Notes: generated by a model not told the origin, from the letters alone. 64,000 nt of DNA from Burkholderiaceae bacterium (GCA_024235995.1 JACKLI010000001.1:1860001-1924000), one strand, 5' to 3'. Positions 32,553 through 41,335 are shown, numbered from the stretch's first letter. Translations and numbers: made by a program.

Positions 32553-33500
32553 TTAGGTGCCGTTGCGCAGGTGGGTGGCGTCCTGCCGCAGCACGCCGCG
32601 CGCCAGCAGCGGCGCCAGCACGGCGTGCTGCAGCCAGTCGTCCCATGCCAGGTCGGGGCCGTGCTGCTGGTGCAGGCGGTGCAGGATGGGCGTCGCGTCG
32701 GCCCAGGCCAGGAAGGCGGCGTGCGGCATGGCCTCGACGTCCAGCAGCTGGTACTTGACCATCACCTTGGCCGCATGCAGCGCGTGCTGCGCCGGGTGCG
32801 CCTGAAGTTGCTGCGCCCGCGCGCGCGCCTGGCCGAGGGCGCGCTCGATGCCGCCGTCGGCGCGGGCGACGGGCCGGCCGTGACCGGGCACCACCCACTC
32901 GGGCTGCAGGGCCTCGACGGCGTGCAGGGTGCGCTCGAAGGGCTCGAAGCCCTCGTCGCCGTCGAACACCGGAAAGATCACACCCACGCCGTGCTCCCAC
33001 AGCGCGTCGCCGGCGATCAGGATGCGCGCGGCGGGCTCGAACAGCAGCACCGCCAGGTTGTCGTGGCCGGGGGCGGCGTGGATCTGCCAGTCGCGGCGGC
33101 CCAGGCGCACCGTGTCGCCGGGGCGCAGGCCGTGCTGGGCGCCGAAGCGCGCGCAGCGCTGGCCGGTGGCGCCGAAGCTGAGGGCGCGCTCGTCCCAGTG
33201 CTGCACGGCCTCCAGCGACACCTGCGGCACCCCGGTGCGCGCCTGCGGCCAGGCGGCCTGCAGTGCGCCGGTGCCGCCGCAGTGGTCGCTGTGCAGGTGG
33301 GTGTGGGCGATGCGCGCCAGGGGCTGGTCGCCCAGGGCCTGTTGCACCAGGGCAACGGTCTGCTTGGCGTGCTTGACGTGGCCGGTGTCGATCAGGGCGG
33401 GCTCCTCGCCCAGGCACAGGACGTTGGTGGACGACAGCCAGCCGCGATCGAAGACCTTGATGTCGTCGGCGATCAGGCTGGAGGGGGAACCGGAAAACAT
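32553..33500 (-). CDS. MBL-fold metallo-hydrolase
   Basis: A 315-residue metallo-beta-lactamase-fold protein. The dinuclear metal motif is HTHLHSDHCGG (about residues 86-96), followed by APGHDNLAVLLFE, LIAGDALWEHG and VVPGHGRP. The C-terminal third is helical as in the glyoxalase II-like hydrolases of unknown substrate. The start at 33500 lies 86 bp from the left end of ISL3 copy 1, so its own promoter may still be intact. Confidence 0.88.
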   Translation of the reverse strand: MFSGSPSSLIADDIKVFDRGWLSSTNVLCLGEEPALIDTGHVKHAKQTVALVQQALGDQPLARIAHTHLHSDHCGGTGALQAAWPQARTGVPQVSLEAVQHWDERALSFGATGQRCARFGAQHGLRPGDTVRLGRRDWQIHAAPGHDNLAVLLFEPAARILIAGDALWEHGVGVIFPVFDGDEGFEPFERTLHAVEALQPEWVVPGHGRPVARADGGIERALGQARARAQQLQAHPAQHALHAAKVMVKYQLLDVEAMPHAAFLAWADATPILHRLHQQHGPDLAWDDWLQHAVLAPLLARGVLRQDATHLRNGT

Positions 33501-33588
33501 ACCTAAAAAGGCCTCATTAAAATGACGAAAAGCGAGAAAATGTCACACAATTCCAATCGGATTCAAATTTGATGTAACGGCAAGTGGG

Positions 33589-35004
33589 CTATCCGGATTT
33601 CTGTGTTGAAGGAGGCTTCCGGTGATTGAGTGCCTCCGTGTGGAAACCGACGTTGCACAGCCCGCAAATGAGCTGCTGCCGGCGGGTGTTGCCGCGCACC
33701 AGAACGACCACGTTCGCCTTGTCGTCCTTGGTCCGTCCCAGCTCGCAGCCGCAGCTCTGGCACCGGTTGCCCTGTTCCCGCTTCAGGAGCTGCAACTGGG
33801 TGGGGTTGGCAGGGTAGACGGTCGCCAGCCGCCACGGCTCCAGCGGCCCCTTGCCGTACAGGAGACGGGCGCGCAGCACCTCGAAGGTGTACCCCCGGCC
33901 CTGCCGGTTGATGGTCTTGGCGACCCCGTTCAGCGCCTCGGTGTAGGCGTTGGTGATGGGGTGGTCGAAGTACGCCAGAATCTCCGTCCGCCAGTTCTTC
34001 ATGGCGGTCGTGAGAGTCTTGAAGTCCGCCTTCAGGCTGGCTGGGATGGTCCCCGGGAAGGCGTCGAAGGCCGCCACGGCCTGCGCCTTGGGCAGGTCGT
34101 AGATGTTGTAGAACGCCTCTTTCAGCCCGTAGGCGGCGGCCAGCTCGGGCTCGTTGGCCAGCCACATGTCCAGATTGAACCGGCCCTTCTCGGCCAGCTT
34201 GGCGTACCGCATGTTCAGCATCGCCTTGGACTGGAGCCACAGGCGCCGCTCGCCAGCCTTGCGCTGCTTCTGGAGCCGGATGCGGACCCGCTCCATGCAG
34301 TAGTTCGCCATGCGGACGACGTGGAACTTGTCGATGACCACCGGTCGGCCAGGGAACATCTGGTGCGACACGTCCCGGTACGGCCGCCACATGTCGATGG
34401 CCACGCCCTTGACCCAGTGCCGGTCCTTGAACCGGTGCAGCCACCCCGCCAAGGTCGCCTTGTCCCGGTCCGGCAGCATGTCGAGGATGCGGCGCTCCCC
34501 GATGTCCGTCAGGACGCAGCGCATCTTCCCGTCGATTTGGGTCTCGTCGATGCCCAGCCAGTCTGGCATCTCCGGCCGGTGGCTGGCCTCCAGTTCGGCC
34601 ATGTACTCCGCCCCCAGCGTCCGGACCGTCTTGTCGTCGCACCCCACGTTCTCCGCGATGCGGGTGAAGGTGTCCCGCAGGCTGTGGGCCTTGATGTAGG
34701 TGGCGCAGCGCTCCGTCATGCGCCGGCCCTCCAAGATGCCGCCCAGCGGCTGCAGGAAGGTCTCCTTGCAGGAGGTGCACCGGTATCGCTGGACCTTCGC
34801 CCGCAGCTTGGCCGGCTTCCCGCGCATCGGAATGTCGACGTAAGTAGTAGCTTTGGTGCCGTGCCGGTAGATGCAGTCGAGGGTGCCGCACTTTGGGCAG
34901 GCGGTAGGCATGGGCAGCGGGTACTCCGCCTCCAGCACGTCCGCCCCGTCCTCCTCGGTGCGACCCAGCACCGTCCAGCCCTTCAGGTCGAGGATGTCCG
35001 TCAT
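33589..35004 (-). CDS. ISL3-family transposase (copy 1)
   Basis: A 471-residue transposase. The N-terminal zinc-binding region has CPKCGTLDCIYRHG and YRCTSCKETFLQP; a helix-turn-helix follows (TRIAENVGCDDKTVRTLG); the DDE catalytic core (DUF204/ISL3 type) begins with LGIDETQIDGKMRCVLTDI and continues with VIDKFHVVRMANYCMERVR and HPITNAYTEALNGVAKTINR. A C-terminal extension from about residue 413 has CQSCGCELG and CGLCNVGFH, resembling an HNH/endonuclease VII zinc knuckle. The stop codon lies within the terminal inverted repeat. Confidence 0.95.
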   Translation of the reverse strand: MTDILDLKGWTVLGRTEEDGADVLEAEYPLPMPTACPKCGTLDCIYRHGTKATTYVDIPMRGKPAKLRAKVQRYRCTSCKETFLQPLGGILEGRRMTERCATYIKAHSLRDTFTRIAENVGCDDKTVRTLGAEYMAELEASHRPEMPDWLGIDETQIDGKMRCVLTDIGERRILDMLPDRDKATLAGWLHRFKDRHWVKGVAIDMWRPYRDVSHQMFPGRPVVIDKFHVVRMANYCMERVRIRLQKQRKAGERRLWLQSKAMLNMRYAKLAEKGRFNLDMWLANEPELAAAYGLKEAFYNIYDLPKAQAVAAFDAFPGTIPASLKADFKTLTTAMKNWRTEILAYFDHPITNAYTEALNGVAKTINRQGRGYTFEVLRARLLYGKGPLEPWRLATVYPANPTQLQLLKREQGNRCQSCGCELGRTKDDKANVVVLVRGNTRRQQLICGLCNVGFHTEALNHRKPPSTQKSG

Positions 35005-35028
35005 CCCCGGATTGTCGTGTGGATGGGG

Positions 35029-35424
35029 TCACCGCTTGTCAATGGCGGCGAGGTACTTGGCTCGGGCGGCGTTGGCTCCCGCTGCGTAGTCGGTATCACC
35101 GTCACAGCGGTCGGAAGCGATGACAGCCCGGATGCGAGACAGCTCGCGCACCAGCATTTGCTGGGTGAAGGTGGCAATCCACACCGGCACATCGTTCTCC
35201 AAGACCGTGCCCTTGATGTACTTGGGGAAGGCGGGCTTCTGCCGGACGAGCTGCTCGGCAGCGCCCAACACGTCCTGCCAAGCCGGCAGCGCCGGCCTCT
35301 GGGGCGTGTCGATGCCCATTGGCGGGTCGCACACCTCCTCTTTGCCATGCTTCGCCATCGTCTGCCGGGCCAGTTTCCTTGCAGCGTCAATCTTGGCCAG
35401 CGCGCCCTCGTAATTCTCGTTCAT
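35029..35424 (-). CDS. Phage-like cargo protein of the ISL3 element, 131 aa (copy 1)
   Basis: A 131-residue, mostly helical, soluble protein of no recognised family (MNENYEGALAKIDAARKLAR; C-terminal ANAARAKYLAAIDKR). It begins at ATG 35424 overlapping the stop of a tiny hydrophobic ORF (ATGA) and ends 24 bp before the transposase start. The tight packing and the phage-like neighbour suggest capture of a small block of phage early genes. Its role in transposition, if any, is unknown. Confidence 0.6.
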   Translation of the reverse strand: MNENYEGALAKIDAARKLARQTMAKHGKEEVCDPPMGIDTPQRPALPAWQDVLGAAEQLVRQKPAFPKYIKGTVLENDVPVWIATFTQQMLVRELSRIRAVIASDRCDGDTDYAAGANAARAKYLAAIDKR

Positions 35425-35489
35425 AGCAGGAACCTCAGGATGAACCACGCGCAGTACAGGGCTGCGCAGATGAAGAAAAAGGCAGTCAA
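35421..35489 (-). CDS. Tiny hydrophobic peptide in ISL3 cargo, 22 aa (copy 1)
   Basis: Starting from TTG at 35489, just after the previous stop codon, the frame encodes a 22-residue hydrophobic peptide (TAFFFICAALYCAWFILRFL) whose stop overlaps the next ATG. It fits a single membrane helix like the small peptides of phage operons. The start codon is non-standard and expression is unproven. Confidence 0.35.
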   Translation of the reverse strand: MTAFFFICAALYCAWFILRFLL

Positions 35490-35490
35490 T

Positions 35491-35913
35491 TCACTTCTCT
35501 CGGACCAAGACTTGAGCCGCCCGGAGAACCTCGCGTGCGAAGGTGCTGGGCAGGATATTCCCCGCCGCATCGAACGACCGACCCAAGCAGTCGGCCACAT
35601 CTTGGTCCGTCAGCCGAGGCATCCGGTCATCGCATCCGTTCGCGCAGGAGCCCGTCTCGTTGCAGTAGTCTGCGTGCGGACATGGGCCGGTGGTCGCCTC
35701 GCCGTGATGCCACAGGAATGCGCAGTAGGCCGCCACATCCAGTGGGTCCCCTTTTGCAACGTGCTTCCGCAGTTCCTTGCGACACTCGCCCATCCAGTCG
35801 TCAGTCGCCCACCCGTCGGAGTAGCCGTACTTCTCCTCTGCGGCGGCGAGTTTTTCCTTCAGAGCTGCGGCGAACCGGTCCACAAGGGCGGCGGTCTTAG
35901 GATGCAGTTTCAC
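35491..35913 (-). CDS. Phage-like cargo protein of the ISL3 element, 140 aa (copy 1)
   Basis: A 140-residue protein starting at GTG 35913 behind an AAGGA site (a GTG 18 bp upstream is also possible). The sequence LVDRFAAALKEKLAAAEEKYGY, GWATDDWMGECRKELRKHVA and DPLDVAAYCAFLWHHGE recalls a common group of phage early-region proteins of unknown function. The C-terminal half has a Cys-rich stretch (CPHADYCNETGSCANGC). It is the first cargo gene of the element. Confidence 0.65.
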   Translation of the reverse strand: MKLHPKTAALVDRFAAALKEKLAAAEEKYGYSDGWATDDWMGECRKELRKHVAKGDPLDVAAYCAFLWHHGEATTGPCPHADYCNETGSCANGCDDRMPRLTDQDVADCLGRSFDAAGNILPSTFAREVLRAAQVLVREK

Positions 35914-36018
35914 TTGGTTTCCTTTCCACACGAAAATCCGACTCAGGAGGATACTGCATGGTCACCTGTTCCACAAGTTATTCCGGAGAGCCGGCAAGTG
36001 ATGTGGGGCGGAGTGCCT

Positions 36019-36546
36019 ATGCTGATGCAGTTTATCCAAAGGGCCCGTTGGCCCGTGTCCACGCGCGGGATGCGCCTGCGGCGGCTGCGCGGGGCCGCCC
36101 GGCTGGTGATGCGGCACGTGGGCCTGGCGGGCCGGTGCGACTGCGTGCTGACGCGCGACGAATGGGGGCACGAAGGCGTGCTGCTGCACATCGAGACGCC
36201 GCAATCCGTGCCACCGGCCGAGCGGCCGCAGCTGCAGGCCTACTTCCAGCGCAAGCTGTTCGAGCTGGGCGAGTTGGGTGAGCGCGGGTTGCTGCGCCTG
36301 CACGTCGTGGACGGCCAGGACCAGGCCCGCGTGGGGGAGCAGCCGGTGGGGCACGTCAGCTCGCGCCGCGTGGCGTCGATGCTGCGCCGCGCCAACCCCG
36401 AGGCGGCGCCTCCGCCGCGGCAGGCCGACCGGGTGGCGCAGCTGCGCCAGCACCTGAGCGTGCGCCGGCGCCAGCGCATCGACAGCGACTTTGCCCCGCT
36501 GCAGGGCTTGCCCCTGACCGAACTCAGTCCATTGGGCGAGGCCTGA
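36019..36546 (+). CDS. Conserved hypothetical protein, upstream region cut by ISL3 copy 1
   Basis: A 175-residue, Arg-rich soluble protein of no recognised family (LRRLRGAARLVMRHVGLAG, LLHIETPQSVPPAERPQLQA, SVRRRQRIDSDFAPLQG). A GGAG lies 5 bp before ATG 36019. The ISL3 element ends 26 bp upstream, so the native promoter has been displaced 2.4 kb away; transcription may now depend on read-out from the element. Its 3' end abuts the convergent RluA-type gene. Confidence 0.65.
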   Translation: MLMQFIQRARWPVSTRGMRLRRLRGAARLVMRHVGLAGRCDCVLTRDEWGHEGVLLHIETPQSVPPAERPQLQAYFQRKLFELGELGERGLLRLHVVDGQDQARVGEQPVGHVSSRRVASMLRRANPEAAPPPRQADRVAQLRQHLSVRRRQRIDSDFAPLQGLPLTELSPLGEA

Positions 36547-37488
36547 TCATCCGCCCGCCAGCGGCCAGCGGCCCTGCGCGGCGGCCAGTTGCAGGCTGGA
36601 CTGGAACGCGCGCGCCTGCCCCGTGACGGGGTCGGTGAAGGCCAGGGCGCGCGCCAGCAGCTGCAGCGGCCGCTGCCAGTCGTCCACGCCGGCGGCGTGG
36701 CGCACCTCGGGGTAGAAGGCGTCGCCCAGGATGGGGCGGCCCAGCGCGGCCATGTGCAGGCGCAGCTGGTGGCGCTGGCCGGTGATGGACCGCAGGTGGT
36801 ACAGGGCGTGGCGGCCCAGCACCTGGGCGCAGGCCAGCTCGCTGACGCTGTTGGGCTCGCCGGGCACTTCGCGGCCGATGAAAAAGCGCTCGGGGTCGGG
36901 CTCGAGCCGGCTGGCGTGCCGGCGCGGCAAGGCCAGGTCGGGCCGGTGCGCCGCCACCGCCTCGTAGTGCTTGTGCACGGCGCGGGCACGAAACAGCGCC
37001 TGGTAGGCGTCGCGGGTGTGCGGCTGCACGGCCAGCAGCACCAGGCCGGCGGTGTCGCGGTCGATGCGGTGCACGGGGCTCAGCCGCGGCAGGCCCAGGC
37101 GCTGGCGCAGCCGGGCCAGCAGGCTCTGGCGCGCAAAGCGGCCGCTGGGCGTGACGGGCATGAAGTGCGGCTTGTCGGCCACCACCAGCCACTCGTCCTG
37201 GAACACGATGGTTTCGTGCCAGGGCAGCGCCGGCTCCTGCGCGTGCCAGCGCCAGTAGTGCAGGCGCCGGCCGTGCGGGCAGGGCGCGTGCGGGTCCAGG
37301 CGCTGGCCGGCCTCGTCCAGCACCTCGCCACCGGCCAGGCGGGCGTGCCAGTCGGCGCGCGACAGGGCCGGCAGGCGCTCGGCCAGAAAGTCCAGCACCG
37401 TGGGCCAGGCGCCGGCCGGCACGGCCACCGTGCTGGCGGCCACGCCCTCGCGCAGCGGCAGGTCGAGGGCGCCGGCGCGACGGCTCAT
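36547..37488 (-). CDS. RluA-family pseudouridine synthase
   Basis: A 313-residue RNA pseudouridine synthase. The catalytic motif HRIDRDTAGLVLLA contains the nucleophilic Asp (about residue 140). Other RluA segments are VADKPHFMPVTPSG, HKHYEAVAAHRPD and ITGQRHQLRLHMAALGRPILGD. The target RNA and position cannot be assigned from sequence. It lies 4 bp downstream of trmB on the same strand. Confidence 0.9.
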   Translation of the reverse strand: MSRRAGALDLPLREGVAASTVAVPAGAWPTVLDFLAERLPALSRADWHARLAGGEVLDEAGQRLDPHAPCPHGRRLHYWRWHAQEPALPWHETIVFQDEWLVVADKPHFMPVTPSGRFARQSLLARLRQRLGLPRLSPVHRIDRDTAGLVLLAVQPHTRDAYQALFRARAVHKHYEAVAAHRPDLALPRRHASRLEPDPERFFIGREVPGEPNSVSELACAQVLGRHALYHLRSITGQRHQLRLHMAALGRPILGDAFYPEVRHAAGVDDWQRPLQLLARALAFTDPVTGQARAFQSSLQLAAAQGRWPLAGG

Positions 37489-37492
37489 GAAC

Positions 37493-38218
37493 TCAGACGC
37501 GTTTGAAGACCAGGTCCCACACGCCGTGGCCCAGGCGCAGGCCGCGCAGCTCGAACTTGGTGAGCGGGCGGTAGTCGGGGCGCGGGGCGTAGTCCTCGGC
37601 GGTGTTGGCCAGCAGGGGCTCGGCGCCGAGCACCTGCAGCATCTGCTCGGCGTAGGGCTGCCAGTCGGTGGCGCAGTGCAGGTAGCCGCCGGGCGCCAGG
37701 CGCAGCGCCAGCTGGTGCACGAAGTCGGGCTGGATCAGGCGGCGCTTGTGGTGGCGCTTCTTGGGCCAGGGGTCGGGAAAGAAGATGTGGATGCCGTCCA
37801 GCGTGCCGGGGGCGACCATGTGCTGCAGCACCTCGACCGCGTCGTGCTGGATGATGCGCACGTTGGGCAGCTGCAGCGCATCGACCAGCTTGAGCAGCGC
37901 GCCCACGCCGGGCTCGTGCACCTCGCAGCCGATGAACAGGGTGTCGGGCCGCAGCGCCGCGATGTGCGCCGTGGCCTGGCCCATGCCGAAACCGATCTCC
38001 AGCACGGTTTTGGAATGATTTTGGCCACTGGCCCGCTCCCGATCTGCGCAATGCGCTATCAAATCAGGAATACCCGGATCGTACGGCAGCACGTAGCGCG
38101 GCCCCAGGTCGGCCAGCGCGCGGGCCTGGCCGGTGGTCATGCGGCCGGCGCGGGTGACGAAGCTGCGCACCGCGCGCGGGTGCGCCACGCCCGCGCTGCT
38201 GTCCTCGGGCGCGCTCAT
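37493..38218 (-). CDS. trmB: tRNA (guanine-N7-)-methyltransferase
   Basis: A 241-residue SAM-dependent enzyme that methylates G46 of tRNA. It has TTGQARALADLGPRYVLPY, the SAM loop VLEIGFGMGQATAHIA, GCEVHEPGVGALLKL, the catalytic IFFPDPWPKKRHHKRRL and ATDWQPYAEQML. Between VLPYDPG and VLEIG is an insert (IPDLIAHCADRERASGQNHS) encoded by a dispersed repeat copy. It sits in a surface-exposed linker before the core, so the enzyme may still work. The start overlaps the suhB stop by 4 bp (ATGA). Confidence 0.93.
   Translation of the reverse strand: MSAPEDSSAGVAHPRAVRSFVTRAGRMTTGQARALADLGPRYVLPYDPGIPDLIAHCADRERASGQNHSKTVLEIGFGMGQATAHIAALRPDTLFIGCEVHEPGVGALLKLVDALQLPNVRIIQHDAVEVLQHMVAPGTLDGIHIFFPDPWPKKRHHKRRLIQPDFVHQLALRLAPGGYLHCATDWQPYAEQMLQVLGAEPLLANTAEDYAPRPDYRPLTKFELRGLRLGHGVWDLVFKRV
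38008..38075. repeat. Dispersed repeat copy inside trmB
   Basis: On the minus strand the segment reads CCTGATTTGATAGCGCATTG, continues GAGCGGGCCAGTGGCC and ends AATCATTCC. The GAGCGGGCCAG.GGCC core recurs in the hydroxylase fusion gene at 51213-51279, and the GATAGC end recurs in intergenic copies. It is translated in frame. Confidence 0.5.
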
Positions 38219-39156
38219 TCGGCGCTGGCTTGGGTGCCGGGTTGCGCCGCGGCCTGCTCGGCGGCATGGGCCGCGCCCACCTCGTGCTTGCGCAGCGACA
38301 GCGCGCCCTTGCGCTCGCCAGCAGCGGCAGGGGCGCCGCCGGCCTGCCGGTAGCGCGAGTGCTTGTGCAGCACCGACACCAGCTGCGCATACACGCGCGG
38401 CGTGGCGGCCAGGCATTCGCCTTGCTCCAGCGTGTCGCCCACCTCGCCGGTGAAGTTGCCGATCAGCCCGCCGGCTTCGGTCACCAGCAGCGAGCCGGCG
38501 GCCACGTCCCAGGGCTTGAGGCCGGTCTCGAAAAAGCCGTCCGAATAGCCGGCGGCCACGTAGGCCAGGTCGAGCGCGGCGGCGCCCGGGCGGCGCAGGC
38601 CGGCGGTGTGGCGCATCAGCTCGCCCATCAGGCGCAGGTAGCCGTCGAAGTCGTCGCCCTGGCGGTACGGGAAGCCGGTGGCGATCAGGCTCTCCTGCAG
38701 CCGCGTGCGCTTGCTGACGCGGATGCGCCGCTCGTTCAGGAAGGCGCCGCGCCCGCGCGTGGCGGTGAACAGGTCGTTGCGCGTGGGGTCGTACACCACG
38801 GCCTGCTCCACGCGCCCGGCGACGGCCAGTGCGATGCTGACGCAGTAGACGGGAAAGCCGTGGATGAAGTTGGTGGTGCCGTCCAGCGGGTCGATGATCC
38901 AGACGTGGTCGGAGCGCGGGTTGCCGCGCGTGCGGCCCGACTCCTCGGCGTGGATGCCGTGCTGCGGGTAGGCCGTCAGCAGGGTGTCGATGATGGCGTC
39001 CTCGCTGGCGTGGTCGATCTCGGTGACGAAGTCGTTGGCGCGCTTTTGCGAGATGCGCACGGCCTCGACGTCGAGCGCGGCGCGGTTGATGATGGCGCCG
39101 GCGGCGCGGGCGGCCCGGATGGCCACGTTGAGCATGGGGTGCAGGGAGGACGACAT
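38215..39156 (-). CDS. suhB: Inositol monophosphatase family protein SuhB
   Basis: A 313-residue Mg2+-dependent phosphatase. Metal-binding motifs are visible: EIDHASEDAI, GIHAEESG, WIIDPLDGTTNFIHGFP and LKPWDVAAGSLLVTEAGG. SuhB proteins also act as transcription antitermination factors in rRNA synthesis in some bacteria. The C-terminal 45 residues are an extra low-complexity tail (AGERKGALSL, EQAAAQPGTQ). Start 39156 gives MSSSLHPMLNVAIRAARAAG. Confidence 0.92.
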   Translation of the reverse strand: MSSSLHPMLNVAIRAARAAGAIINRAALDVEAVRISQKRANDFVTEIDHASEDAIIDTLLTAYPQHGIHAEESGRTRGNPRSDHVWIIDPLDGTTNFIHGFPVYCVSIALAVAGRVEQAVVYDPTRNDLFTATRGRGAFLNERRIRVSKRTRLQESLIATGFPYRQGDDFDGYLRLMGELMRHTAGLRRPGAAALDLAYVAAGYSDGFFETGLKPWDVAAGSLLVTEAGGLIGNFTGEVGDTLEQGECLAATPRVYAQLVSVLHKHSRYRQAGGAPAAAGERKGALSLRKHEVGAAHAAEQAAAQPGTQASAE

Positions 39157-39334
39157 GATTTGTGGGAAAGAGCAGCGACCGGGCGCCCGATGGCGACGGC
39201 GAAAGGCGCATTTTCCCACGCCTGAGGCGGTGGTGTCGCGCGCCGGGCTGAGCGGCCGCGGGCCTTGAAAGCCGCCGCCTGGCCCTGAACTGGGGTGCAT
39301 GCGGCAATGGCGCCGTGTTCATCAGGAGAGTGTC

Positions 39335-39763
39335 ATGACCAACCAACAGCTTCGCAACAGCCTGTTCGACGACTTCTTTCGCGATGTCGCGCCGGGCTTT
39401 TTCATCAAGCCCCTGCACGGCGATCCGCTGCCCAGCGCGGCGCGGATCCGCGTTGACGTCAAGGAGTCGGATGCCGGCTACGTGGTGCAGGCCGAGGTGC
39501 CGGGCGTCAGCAAGGACGAGATCCAGGTGTCGATCGATGGCGGCGTCGTCACGCTGCGCGCCGAGATCAAGCAGCAGGACAGCCAGTCCAGCGGCGAGAA
39601 GGTGCTGCGCAGCGAGCGCTACTACGGCGCGGTGGCGCGCAGCTTCCAGCTGCCGGCCGAGATCGACCAGGCGCAGGCCAAGGCCAAGTACGACAACGGC
39701 GTGCTGACGCTGACCCTGCCCAAGAAGCTGCCCAGCGCCGCGCAGCGCCTGGCGATCGAGTAA
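39335..39763 (+). CDS. Hsp20/alpha-crystallin small heat shock protein
   Basis: A 142-residue small heat shock protein. The alpha-crystallin domain covers about residues 35-130 (RIRVDVKESDAGYVVQAEVP, ISIDGG-type loop, SERYYGAVARSFQLPAEID, AKYDNGVLTLTLPKK). It prevents aggregation of unfolded proteins. An AGGAG lies 7 bp before ATG 39335. A weak hairpin (AACCGGG with CCCGGTT, 39771-39805) follows but lacks a T-run. Confidence 0.93.
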   Translation: MTNQQLRNSLFDDFFRDVAPGFFIKPLHGDPLPSAARIRVDVKESDAGYVVQAEVPGVSKDEIQVSIDGGVVTLRAEIKQQDSQSSGEKVLRSERYYGAVARSFQLPAEIDQAQAKAKYDNGVLTLTLPKKLPSAAQRLAIE

Positions 39764-39918
39764 GAAGCTGAAACCGGGTCGTGGCCGTGCGGATGCGGCC
39801 CGGTTGCTGTGATCTGCGCGCCCTTTCCACGGCGTGCCCACCGCTTATCCACAGACTTGTCCTGTGACGGCGCCGATCGGAGCGCGTAGGATCGGGCCGA
39901 TGTTGTTTCGATCCGCCC

Positions 39919-41334
39919 ATGTCCACCGTTTTTGATCCCAGCTACGCCGCGCTCGGCGACGACGCGCCGCTCGATCGCCAGGTCGCCCAGCTGCGCATTC
40001 CGCCGCATTCCATCGAGGCCGAGTCCAGCGTGCTGGGCGGCCTGCTGCTGGACAACAGCGCCTGGGACCGCGTGGGCGACGTGCTGATCGAGGGCGACTT
40101 CTACCGCTACGAGCACCGGCTGGTGTACGGCGTGCTGGCCAAGCTGGTGGCCGACAGCAAGCCGGCCGACGTGATCACCGTGCACGAGGAGCTGCAGCGC
40201 CAGGGCAAGGGCGACGAGATCGGCGGGCTGGCCTACCTCAACGCGCTGGCGCAGTACGTGCCCAGCGCCAGCAACATCCGCCGCTACGCCGAGATCGTGC
40301 GCGAGCGCTCCATCCTGCGCCAGCTGGTGAGCGCCAGCGACGACATCGCCACCAGCGCCTTCAACACCCAGGGCCGCGCGGTGGCCGCCATCCTGGACGA
40401 CGCCGAGAGCAAGATCTTCAAGATCGGCGAGCAGAGCTCGCGCATGAAGCAGGGCTTTCAGGCCATGGACAGCCTGGTCGTGCAGCTGCTCGACCGCGTG
40501 CAGGAGATGGCCGACAACCCCAACGACGTCACCGGCGTGCCCACGGGTTTTTACGACCTGGACCGCATGACCGCCGGCCTGCAGGCGGGCGACCTGGTGG
40601 TGCTGGCCGCGCGCCCATCCATGGGCAAGACGGCGTTCGCCATCAACATCGCCGAGCACGTGGCGCTGAACGAGGGTCTGCCGGTGGCGGTGTTCTCGAT
40701 GGAAATGGGCGCCTCGCAGCTGGCGGTGCGTATCGTCGGCTCCATCGGCCGCATCGACCAGGGCCACCTGCGCACCGGCCGGCTGACCGACGAGGAATGG
40801 CCGCGCCTGACCGAGGCCATCGAGCGCCTGCGCAACGTCAGCCTGCACATCGACGAGACGCCGGGCCTGACGCCCGCCGAGCTGCGCGCCAACGCCCGCC
40901 GCCTGGCGCGCCAGTGCGGCAAGCTGGGCCTGATCGTGGTCGATTATCTGCAGCTGATGAGCGGCAGCAGCGGCAGCGATGAAAACCGCGCCACCGAGCT
41001 GGGCGAGATCTCGCGCGGCCTGAAGGCGCTGGCCAAGGAGCTGCAGTGCCCGGTGATCGCGCTGTCGCAGCTCAACCGCTCGGTGGAGCAGCGCACCGAC
41101 AAGCGCCCCATGATGAGCGACCTGCGCGAGTCGGGCGCCATCGAGCAGGACGCCGACATCATCATGTTCATCTACCGCGACGACTACTACAACAAGGAAT
41201 CGCGCGAGCCCGGCGTGGCCGAAATCATCATCGGCAAGCAGCGCAACGGGCCCACGGGCACCGTCAAGCTGGCCTTCATCAAGCCGCTCACGCGCTTCGA
41301 GAGCCTGGCGGCGGGCAGCAGCGACGATTATTGA
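39919..41334 (+). CDS. dnaB: Replicative DNA helicase DnaB
   Basis: A 471-residue hexameric helicase. The N-terminal DnaB domain begins with LRIPPHSIEAESSVLGGLLLD; the RecA-like motor has Walker A ARPSMGKTAFA near residue 230, Walker B LGLIVVDYLQLMSG and the DKRPMMSDLRESGAIEQDAD segment with the sensor and R-finger region. Unusually for some relatives, rplI is not directly upstream; a heat shock gene is. It ends before a dispersed GC-rich repeat and a shared terminator. Confidence 0.97.
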   Translation: MSTVFDPSYAALGDDAPLDRQVAQLRIPPHSIEAESSVLGGLLLDNSAWDRVGDVLIEGDFYRYEHRLVYGVLAKLVADSKPADVITVHEELQRQGKGDEIGGLAYLNALAQYVPSASNIRRYAEIVRERSILRQLVSASDDIATSAFNTQGRAVAAILDDAESKIFKIGEQSSRMKQGFQAMDSLVVQLLDRVQEMADNPNDVTGVPTGFYDLDRMTAGLQAGDLVVLAARPSMGKTAFAINIAEHVALNEGLPVAVFSMEMGASQLAVRIVGSIGRIDQGHLRTGRLTDEEWPRLTEAIERLRNVSLHIDETPGLTPAELRANARRLARQCGKLGLIVVDYLQLMSGSSGSDENRATELGEISRGLKALAKELQCPVIALSQLNRSVEQRTDKRPMMSDLRESGAIEQDADIIMFIYRDDYYNKESREPGVAEIIIGKQRNGPTGTVKLAFIKPLTRFESLAAGSSDDY

Positions 41335-41335
41335 A

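Larger units (their letters stand above)
33587..35992 (-). mobile_element. ISL3-family element with cargo, copy 1 (2406 bp)
   Basis: Terminal inverted repeats are GGCTATCCGGATTTCTG (left, transposase end) and, on the minus strand from the right, GGCTCTCCGGAATAAC. An 8-bp target duplication GGCAAGTG flanks it at 33579-33586 and 35993-36000, as ISL3 elements make. It holds a transposase, a tiny hydrophobic ORF and two phage-like ORFs, all on the minus strand. The sequence appears identical to the inverted copy at 56412-58817. Confidence 0.95.

Noticed and set aside
33622..36546. A 974-codon plus-strand open frame across the first ISL3 copy
   Set aside because: It is antisense to the transposase and cargo genes, has no family-like sequence, and appears again in the second copy; only its last 175 codons are a plausible gene.
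39771..39805. Terminator after the Hsp20 gene
   Set aside because: AACCGGG/CCCGGTT could pair but the loop is long and no T-run follows.
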